From Parashewanella spongiae (GTDB lineage: Bacteria; Pseudomonadota; Gammaproteobacteria; Enterobacterales; Shewanellaceae), in contig NZ_CP037952.1 in assembly GCF_004358345.1 (NCBI RefSeq), forward strand, positions 3,658,001 through 3,722,000: DNA of 64,000 nt, read 5' to 3'. Below, in pieces: positions 58,519 to 64,000 of this stretch (the stretch's first letter is position 1; each line of letters starts with the position of its first letter). The notes below the pieces were generated by a model. It was given only the letters and a program-made list of their open reading frames with translations. It had not been told where the DNA came from and did no database searches. The position numbers were made by a program, and so were the translations under genes.

Positions 58519-59139
58519 TTAATTCCAATCGATAGGGCGTAACTCACCAGCGGATTCAATCGCCATCTGAGTAATTTTTTGCTGTGTCAGCGCTTCGCTG
58601 GCTTGTGCCTGTGCATTCAATAATTGCAGTTTGGCTTGTTCGTTTTGCAGCATCACGCCTTCAGCATTGATGCGAGTTTGTAAGTCTTCAATGTCTTTTT
58701 GCTGCGGTGCTTGATTGATTTTCTGTATCAATCGCATTAGCTGTTGGTATCTTGCTTGAGTTTGCTGCAGTGATGCTTGAGTTTGGCCGAACCAACGACC
58801 TCGATAGCGATTCACATCATCGTATAAACCTGCCACATCACCGCCTAGTTGCAGCCATTGACTGTCACGTAAACCTTGCTGTTTTAATGTGAGATTAGGG
58901 TCAACTTTAACCGTAACGTCATAAACCGAATCAATGACATTGCTCATACCTCGAATTCCGTTAATACTATTCAGTTGGCTTTTTGCTGTTTTTACCTGCT
59001 GTTTTAAGGTATTAATTTCTTCCAGCATGTGTTTCACCTGCAAGATATTTTGTTGCAGATTTGCGGCATCAATGACTGGAAAGGCTTGTGCATAAGCAGA
59101 GAGCAAGAGGAGAAATGATGAAATGGCTATGTACTTCAT
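58519..59139 (-). CDS. virB5: T4SS minor pilin VirB5
   Basis: VirB5 (206 residues) is the pilus-tip adhesin-like subunit. It has a Sec signal peptide (MKYIAISSFLLLLSAYAQA), then a long helical bundle: AANLQQNILQVKHMLEEINT, LKQQVKTAKSQLNSINGIRG, and GEVMLQ-type AEGVMLQNEQAKLQLLNAQA. It ends in SAGELRPIDWN. Its ATG overlaps the virB4 stop by 4 bases. Confidence 0.92.
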   Translation of the reverse strand: MKYIAISSFLLLLSAYAQAFPVIDAANLQQNILQVKHMLEEINTLKQQVKTAKSQLNSINGIRGMSNVIDSVYDVTVKVDPNLTLKQQGLRDSQWLQLGGDVAGLYDDVNRYRGRWFGQTQASLQQTQARYQQLMRLIQKINQAPQQKDIEDLQTRINAEGVMLQNEQAKLQLLNAQAQASEALTQQKITQMAIESAGELRPIDWN

Positions 59140-61598
59140 TGTTTACCTCGCTTGTCGACCAACTGCTGATAATAAAGGGGTAACCAGTCATTAGGCTCGG
59201 TGCCGACTTGCTCAATCAATTGTTCAAGTAGTTTTACTTTATCGGTTGTACCAGATATCACTGCGAGTTCTTCATCAAAGTCATTTAAGTCCAATTCATT
59301 GACTGAACTTAGATGGCCTTGCTTAACAATAAACTGGCGTGAGTTGGGTTGAAGCTCGGTTTTAATCATTGCAAATTCACGCTCTGTCAGGTGCAAGCCA
59401 TCAATGTAATCTTCTCGTCTAGCCTTTGGGTTTGGCATTAAAATGAGCGTAGCGCATTGCTCAATCAGAGAGTGAGCAATTGGAGAGCTAAGCACATCAC
59501 GTGCAGACTGAGTGCCATAAACCATAATGCCATTCTGCTTACGAATGGTTTTCTGTTTGTTATTGGCTAAATCCTCAAAGTATTCATCAGCCAATAACTT
59601 CCAAAACTCATCCATAATGATTTGCAGCCTGCGACCATCAATCAAACTTTCAATACGGTGGAATAAGTACATGACTATTGGCGTTCTTATTTCAGGGATT
59701 TCTAAAAACTCAGTCACATCAAAAGCCATTAGTGTTTGATGTTCTAATGACAGCTCATCAACTTCATTATCCAGCACCCAAGCGAGTTCACCGCCCTGAC
59801 ACCACTTTTGAAGTTTGCTGTAACAACCATGGCTATCAACCGGATCGAGAAATTCTAAACAACGACTTAAACGACGCATAGGTTTATCAAGACTCATTAC
59901 GCCTTTCACTGCATCAGCCACTTCTTGTTGCTGATTATGATTGAGGTTATCACCACACAATTTGCTAATAAGACGAGTCAGAAATAACTGATTGCTAAGA
60001 GTGCTCTCTAATTGAAACGGATTAAATCCAGTAGGCTTACCCATTTGTAATGGCAAATACAGACCAGAACAGGCTCGCACATAGATCTCAAGCCCACGGT
60101 CTTTATCAAAAATGATTTGAGTCGGTGTAAGTTTCTTGCTTTGTGACACTAAAAAGCCCTGCAAAACCGTTTTACCACTTCCAGATGCACCAATGATTAA
60201 GGTATTTCCTAAAGCATGATGCTCATCCTTGAGCGGACTTCCTTTTTTGTTGATACATTCAGAATGCTCTTGGTTCCTCCTTTTTTTCTTCGCTTGCGTT
60301 TCATGAAAGTTAAAGTAATACGGTGCGCCAGACACAGTTTTGAAAAGTGTTACCGCATCTCCCCATTGATTACCTGTCATCTGTCCTGATGGATAGTTAT
60401 GAAAGCTGCAAAATCCAGCAAAGTTCTTTGATGAGATAGGTGCAGGACGCGGACGATATTTGCTATTAGCTGGTAATTGCGACCAAAAAGCTGCAGCGAT
60501 AGCGGTACTTTCTCTCACTGGCATAATCGCCATATCCGCTAACTCGGATTTGAGCTGTGATAGATGTTTTTCTAGCGGATCCTGTGAATCGGTTAAGACT
60601 GTCAACACCAAGTGATGCTCACCATAAACCATGCGATTAGAGGTAATGTCATCCAGCCCTAAATCTATCGCTTCAATTTGTGAGTGGGCAAAATCTCCCG
60701 TGGTATGTAATCGTTTTTGTTGACGCTGCAGTAATTCAGTAGCAACGGGTTTAGACAAAAATTGAAAGCTTTGGGTCAGTACCAATTCAAGAGGTGCCGA
60801 TAAAAGCGCATTAAGCAAACCCGCTTCCGTCTGTTCAGGGTACTCCGATATCCCCAAACAAGATCCAAAACGGGTTTGCGTAATGTCTTTCAAGGCAAAG
60901 GTGTCACCACCGAATAATGGCCTAACTCGCATCAATGAAGTAGCGATATCAGCTTTAGGCAAGGCTCTTGGTTGCCACTCACCATTGACCAGATAATCCA
61001 GAACAGTTAACGGCTCAGAATAGAAAATGCCGTTGCTTAAATAGGTAGCAAGCCGCTGAGGTTGATAAGCTTCCATTGAAGCGATTACGGTACTGACTAC
61101 GTCATTGAGTTTATTGATGGCTTGTTGTTGCTCTGCAATGAGTGCCTGCTGATTCAATTTTCTAGGGCTTGCAAACCACGCAGATATATTAGAGCTTATA
61201 CCACGAGAATGACCACGATAAATCACACTTAAATACAACTCGTTGATCATCAGCTGGCTTTGACAAACCTTAGCCGCGTACTTGTCATTGAGCTTTCTGT
61301 CGAACTCACATTCAAACTCACCTTGTGGAAATACTTTATGCTCACGCCTGATTAAATGCGTCCAAATACAGATATCAGGACTGGCAATATTTCGCAGCAT
61401 TAAATTGAGTTGTTCTTTCCAAAGTAATACCTGCTCAGGTGCCACTGATTCATGAGCCACACCTTGTAAACGAATGATCTGCAGGTAATCACCGCTATGA
61501 GTTTTGATGGTGTGCTCGTTAACATGAGTCTGATACGGAATAAACTCAGCCGCTTCGTTTTCTCTTTTCCAAATATGCTGAGGAATTTTAGAATTCAT
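59136..61598 (-). CDS. virB4: T4SS ATPase VirB4
   Basis: VirB4 (820 residues) is the largest T4SS ATPase, driving pilus assembly and transfer. The N-terminal domain has LVLTVLTDSQDPLEKHLSQL. Walker A is GNTLIIGASGSGKTVLQGFL (GASGSGKT 470-477), and Walker B lies in RRLQIIMDEFWKLLADEYFE. IRKQNGIMVYGTQSARDVLS and ATLILMPNPKARREDYIDGL are typical C-terminal motifs. It overlaps virB3 and virB5 by 4 bases each. Confidence 0.96.
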   Translation of the reverse strand: MNSKIPQHIWKRENEAAEFIPYQTHVNEHTIKTHSGDYLQIIRLQGVAHESVAPEQVLLWKEQLNLMLRNIASPDICIWTHLIRREHKVFPQGEFECEFDRKLNDKYAAKVCQSQLMINELYLSVIYRGHSRGISSNISAWFASPRKLNQQALIAEQQQAINKLNDVVSTVIASMEAYQPQRLATYLSNGIFYSEPLTVLDYLVNGEWQPRALPKADIATSLMRVRPLFGGDTFALKDITQTRFGSCLGISEYPEQTEAGLLNALLSAPLELVLTQSFQFLSKPVATELLQRQQKRLHTTGDFAHSQIEAIDLGLDDITSNRMVYGEHHLVLTVLTDSQDPLEKHLSQLKSELADMAIMPVRESTAIAAAFWSQLPANSKYRPRPAPISSKNFAGFCSFHNYPSGQMTGNQWGDAVTLFKTVSGAPYYFNFHETQAKKKRRNQEHSECINKKGSPLKDEHHALGNTLIIGASGSGKTVLQGFLVSQSKKLTPTQIIFDKDRGLEIYVRACSGLYLPLQMGKPTGFNPFQLESTLSNQLFLTRLISKLCGDNLNHNQQQEVADAVKGVMSLDKPMRRLSRCLEFLDPVDSHGCYSKLQKWCQGGELAWVLDNEVDELSLEHQTLMAFDVTEFLEIPEIRTPIVMYLFHRIESLIDGRRLQIIMDEFWKLLADEYFEDLANNKQKTIRKQNGIMVYGTQSARDVLSSPIAHSLIEQCATLILMPNPKARREDYIDGLHLTEREFAMIKTELQPNSRQFIVKQGHLSSVNELDLNDFDEELAVISGTTDKVKLLEQLIEQVGTEPNDWLPLYYQQLVDKRGKQ

Positions 61599-61918
61599 AA
61601 GATGTTCCTCAACATTGAATTGCGACTACGAGTATTACTATAAGGACTCGCGGTAGCTGCTCCAAATTGTCGCCAAGCAATCGATTTCGCTTTGGTGTTC
61701 AGCCACAACAACATCAACCTAAACAACCTTGGATCACGCAAACAAAAGACATACATCAAGCCATGAACAGGCAAATACAGCAGCAAAGTGAGTGGGTTTT
61801 TAGTGGCAATCATCAAAACTGCGACTAAAGCGCCAGTGATAATAATGCCATCTAAGGTCACGCCCCATTTCATCGCAGGGCGAGTTACGGCAACAAATAA
61901 AAGATCATGTTCATTCAT
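61595..61918 (-). CDS. virB3: T4SS inner-membrane protein VirB3
   Basis: VirB3 (107 residues) has the family start DLLFVAVTRPAMKWGVTLDG, two hydrophobic segments (IIITGALVAVLMIA and LTLLLYLPVHGLMYVFCL) and then RDPRLFRLMLLWLNTKAK. It associates with VirB4 in the inner membrane. It lies 10 bases after virB2. Confidence 0.94.
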   Translation of the reverse strand: MNEHDLLFVAVTRPAMKWGVTLDGIIITGALVAVLMIATKNPLTLLLYLPVHGLMYVFCLRDPRLFRLMLLWLNTKAKSIAWRQFGAATASPYSNTRSRNSMLRNIL

Positions 61919-61928
61919 AATCAGCCCT

Positions 61929-62267
61929 CTACTTCACTGCTGAAATGATCATATCGACAATGGTGGTGCCGCCGAAAACGAGCACAATCCCTGCAATGTA
62001 CTTACCGCAAGTTTCGCCAGTAATACGACCAAACCATGCGAGATAGCCAAGAATAGCAATGCCAATCACTGCCGCACTGCGAGCAATACCATTGGTAAGC
62101 AAATCCATCACCCAATCGACACCTTCAGTGATTGGATTGGCGAATGCGATGTCAGGAATTAGAGCAAGGAATAGAACAAAAGCTATGATGGGAAGTACAT
62201 TTTTTAAATTGAAACACCTACTGGGAGGAGCAGCAAAGGACTTAGAAAATATTGTACTTACTCTCAT
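61929..62267 (-). CDS. virB2: T4SS major pilin VirB2
   Basis: This 112-residue pilin precursor has a long signal peptide cut after DIAFA (mature NPITEGVDWVMDLLTNGIAR). Two hydrophobic helices follow (SAAVIGIAILGYLAWFG and YIAGIVLVFGGTTIVDMIIS) separated by the basic-polar loop RITGETCGK. It is the first gene of the tra operon, divergent from the XRE regulator. No virB1 lytic transglycosylase gene precedes it. Confidence 0.92.
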   Translation of the reverse strand: MRVSTIFSKSFAAPPSRCFNLKNVLPIIAFVLFLALIPDIAFANPITEGVDWVMDLLTNGIARSAAVIGIAILGYLAWFGRITGETCGKYIAGIVLVFGGTTIVDMIISAVK

Positions 62268-62547
62268 CGAACTTCTCCTACAGAGAACGAAAGAAAATGA
62301 GCATCCTTAATTCAAAATAATTTCCTATTAATTACTAAAATATGACTATTTGAACTCTTGATGTAAATAAACTCTTACTTATAAGAAATATTCAAAGAGC
62401 ATTAAACTTATTTTGAACTTAGTGTTCTTAAGGACTGTCCTAGATTCGTAAGCTGTCAATTCACTTGCACATATCTTCCTTGTGAACGAATTTGATAGTA
62501 TTTATGTAATAATTACCCCATAAATGCCATTAATTTAGAAGTAACGG
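62268..62547. promoter_or_regulatory. Divergent control region between virB2 and the XRE regulator
   Basis: These 280 AT-rich bases must contain the promoter of the whole virB2-virD4 operon and that of the regulator. TTCAC and GTGAA arms near 62458-62490, separated by about 18 bases, are the only symmetry I saw and are weak. No reading frame of interest is present. Confidence 0.4.
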
Positions 62548-63186
62548 ATGCCGACAACAGATACCAAAGTGCAATTCAGTCAACGTCTAAACCAGCTGTT
62601 AGACAGACATAATTTCCCTCCTAAGAACATGGGAAGGATCACTTTATTATCCGATCTGTTTGAGATTACCCATAAGGGTGCAGGGAATTGGCTAAACGGA
62701 AAAGCGATACCATCAAGAAAAATGCTTAAAATGATTGGCGAGCATTTTGGTGTTTCGGTTGACTGGCTTATCTTTGGTCACCAGCCTGACGAGACTTTAC
62801 CATCAGGAAACATTGATATTCCTGTTATTACCAAGGTGCAAATATTACCTTTCTTAAATAATGAGCTGTCAGACTTCAACCAATACATTTCAGTGCAAGA
62901 TCGCATCGGTGCAAAAGCTTTTGTTATTGATGCTAAAGACAATGGTTTTGAGTTGGACTTCTTACTATCAAATAGTGCCAAGTTAGTTTTTGATCCTGAT
63001 CTACCTCCGCAAGATAAACGCTTCGCCTTAATTCAGGTTGATGGTGTTCTTTTGATCAAGCAATTACTTGAATATGATAAAGGTAACTTTGCTGTGAAGT
63101 CGGTAAATAAAAATGGACAGTCAGAATTGAAAATGCTCGACAAAGGCAATTCAATTCTGGCTGTATTGATTGAGATTCGCTTTTAA
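62548..63186 (+). CDS. XRE-family regulator with S24-like domain lacking the serine
   Basis: This 212-residue protein has an HTH (ITLLSDLFEITHKGAGNWLN then GKAIPSRKMLKMIGEHFGVS, residues about 31-70) of the kind that begins many phage repressors. Its C-terminal S24/LexA-like fold spans AFVIDAKDNGFELDF to ILAVLIEIRF. The catalytic Ser position is Gly133 (AspAsnGlyPhe), while Lys171 (LLIKQLLEY) is kept, so self-cleavage is unlikely. It is divergent from virB2 and so probably controls the transfer operon. A decayed copy of its 3' part lies at 63827-63930. Confidence 0.78.
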   Translation: MPTTDTKVQFSQRLNQLLDRHNFPPKNMGRITLLSDLFEITHKGAGNWLNGKAIPSRKMLKMIGEHFGVSVDWLIFGHQPDETLPSGNIDIPVITKVQILPFLNNELSDFNQYISVQDRIGAKAFVIDAKDNGFELDFLLSNSAKLVFDPDLPPQDKRFALIQVDGVLLIKQLLEYDKGNFAVKSVNKNGQSELKMLDKGNSILAVLIEIRF

Positions 63187-63203
63187 GTGCGGCTCACTTC
63201 TGT

Positions 63204-63476
63204 TTACAACTGATATACATCTTTACGATGGCTAGTTCGTAGCACCAACACCACTAAAGTGTCGTCTTCGATATTGCAAATAATGCGATAGTTTTTGACT
63301 CTATAACGCCACAATCCGGCTTTATTACCTAACAGGGCTTTACCAAAACGTCGTGGCGATTCCTCGGTGGAGATACGGGTTTTAAGGTAGTGAATGATAT
63401 CTTTTTGCACTTGTTTATCGAGCTTTTTCAGCTCCTTCAGGGCACGGCTGTCCCATTCGATTTGCCACTGCGCCAT
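63204..63476 (-). CDS. RelE/ParE-family toxin
   Basis: This 90-residue protein has the RelE fold signatures WQIEWDSRALKELKKLDKQV, GNKAGLWRYRVKNYRIICNI and VVLVLRTSHRKDVYQL, with the basic residues typical of RelE mRNA interferases. It follows its antitoxin by one base. The pair may stabilise the element. Confidence 0.92.
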   Translation of the reverse strand: MAQWQIEWDSRALKELKKLDKQVQKDIIHYLKTRISTEESPRRFGKALLGNKAGLWRYRVKNYRIICNIEDDTLVVLVLRTSHRKDVYQL

Positions 63477-63477
63477 T

Positions 63478-63690
63478 TTAATCGTCTAAGCCCAATTCTT
63501 TTTCCACATCGGCCATTGAAACCCGGGGAGCTGGATTTTCAAGACGGCTAATGGCGATGTACTTGTCTTCCATCTCATCAAGGTATTTTGCAATAGCTTC
63601 TTTGGCATAAAAAGATTTGGTGCGGCCAGTAGTTTCCGCCAACTGGTTTAAACGCTGCTCGATGCTGTCAGATAATCTGAGTGATAACAT
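63478..63690 (-). CDS. Ribbon-helix-helix antitoxin (RelB/DUF6290-like)
   Basis: The start at 63690 (MLSLRLSDSIEQRLNQLAET, 70 residues) has GGAGG 5 bases upstream; the longer frame starts at TTG. The N-terminal RHH domain continues GRTKSFYAKEAIAKYLDEM, and the C-terminal tail binds the toxin. TGTAT/ATACA arms at 63705-63722 just upstream may be the autoregulatory operator. Confidence 0.88.
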   Translation of the reverse strand: MLSLRLSDSIEQRLNQLAETTGRTKSFYAKEAIAKYLDEMEDKYIAISRLENPAPRVSMADVEKELGLDD

Positions 63691-63826
63691 GACGACCTCC
63701 AAAGTGTATTACGTGTCATACAAGTAAAGCATAACAGGTTTCACGTCGACTTACACCTTTAAAGCAATCAAATAACCGTAGTTCTGGTTGATTTGCTGGA
63801 TATTCTTCCCATCCTTACCACAAGTA

Positions 63827-63930
63827 GATCAAGCGATTACTTGAAAAATAAAGGTAACATTGTAATGAAATCGGTTAATAAATAGGACTATCAGAATTGA
63901 AAATGCTCGACAAAGGCAATTCAATTTTGG
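63827..63930 (+). pseudogene. Decayed duplicate of the XRE/S24 regulator 3' part
   Basis: GATCAAGCGATTACTTGAA onward parallels 63054-63160 of the intact regulator. The two share GTAAC, TCGGT.AATAAA and an almost identical 37-base block containing TCAGAATTGAAAATGCTCGA and CAAAGGCAATTCAATT. The copy has small deletions and an in-frame stop (AATAAATAG) and no visible 5' half. The rest of the last 300 bases shows no gene. Confidence 0.75.
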
Positions 63931-64000
63931 GAACCCATCAGATACGGGTAACAAATAAATGAGAAAATCTGAGGAGAAAAACGTTATTTATTGAGATAAT

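Noticed and set aside
1-64000. CRISPR array, rRNA genes or riboswitches
   Set aside because: No regularly spaced direct repeats, no rRNA-like sequence and no recognisable riboswitch leader was seen on either strand.

Overview
The window looks like a low-GC (about 40 percent) marine-type gammaproteobacterial chromosome, of the Vibrionales/Alteromonadales kind. The clearest evidence is the polar-flagellum gene order: flgB-I beside cheR and cheV, divergent flgA-flgM-flgN, and the flgO/flgP/flgT set that builds the H-ring of sodium-driven polar flagella. The species cannot be named from this sequence.

Region 1 (1-13.9 kb) is core chromosome. The minus strand carries cheV, cheR, flgB, flgC, flgD, flgE, flgF, flgG, flgH and the start of flgI. 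Good sigma54 elements precede flgB, flgF and flgT, and a sigma28 element precedes flgM, which fits the usual flagellar hierarchy. The rod/hook operon is broken between flgE and flgF by a terminator, a MITE-like repeat and an unexpected gene. That gene has a C-terminal Cys-Pro-Ile...Asn-Pro-Leu-Thr domain like the NleG/U-box ubiquitin-ligase fold. Between flgN and flgP a second copy of the repeat family is interrupted by a different MITE.

Region 2 (13.8-24.4 kb) begins at tRNA-Arg(CCU), the likely left boundary of an integrative element that runs past the right edge. It holds a CI/LexA-like repressor whose self-cleavage serine is replaced by glycine, phage-like replication genes, an FlhC-like activator, HigBA, a three-gene cassette (YhhQ-type transporter, unknown protein, SAM methyltransferase), MobC plus a short relaxase, an outer-membrane barrel, a UPF0158 protein, an HNH-like protein and a PIN/NYN-like protein. 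No integrase is visible.

Region 3 (24.4-44.3 kb) is a DNA phosphorothioation defence island. It contains a small HTH protein, a dnd-associated putative methyltransferase, an Mrr-type endonuclease in an operon with dndA, divergent dndBCDE, and a convergent dptF-dptG-dptH operon. That last operon continues into a GHKL ATPase and a GIY-YIG-like protein, which are not part of the textbook Dnd/Dpt set. A perfect palindrome separates dndA from dndB. A bidirectional terminator that contains both stop codons separates dndE from the GIY-YIG gene.

Region 4 (44.6-63.7 kb) is the conjugation module. It has an EexN-like lipoprotein, a complete IS66 element with an 8-bp target duplication, an ArdC-like protein, a Toprim primase, VirD4, VirB11, B10, B9, B8, B7, B6, a second EexN-like lipoprotein, VirB5, B4, B3 and B2. 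All the tra genes are on the minus strand with overlapping ends; no virB1 is seen. An 86-bp palindromic repeat occurs twice in this operon, once inside the virB9 coding sequence, where it encodes part of the N-terminus. A second XRE/S24-like regulator, a RelE/RHH toxin-antitoxin pair and a decayed piece of that regulator close the window.

The simplest reading is one tRNA-targeted ICE. Its mobilisation genes have been separated from the T4SS by a phosphorothioation island carried as cargo, and only the left end of the element is in view.
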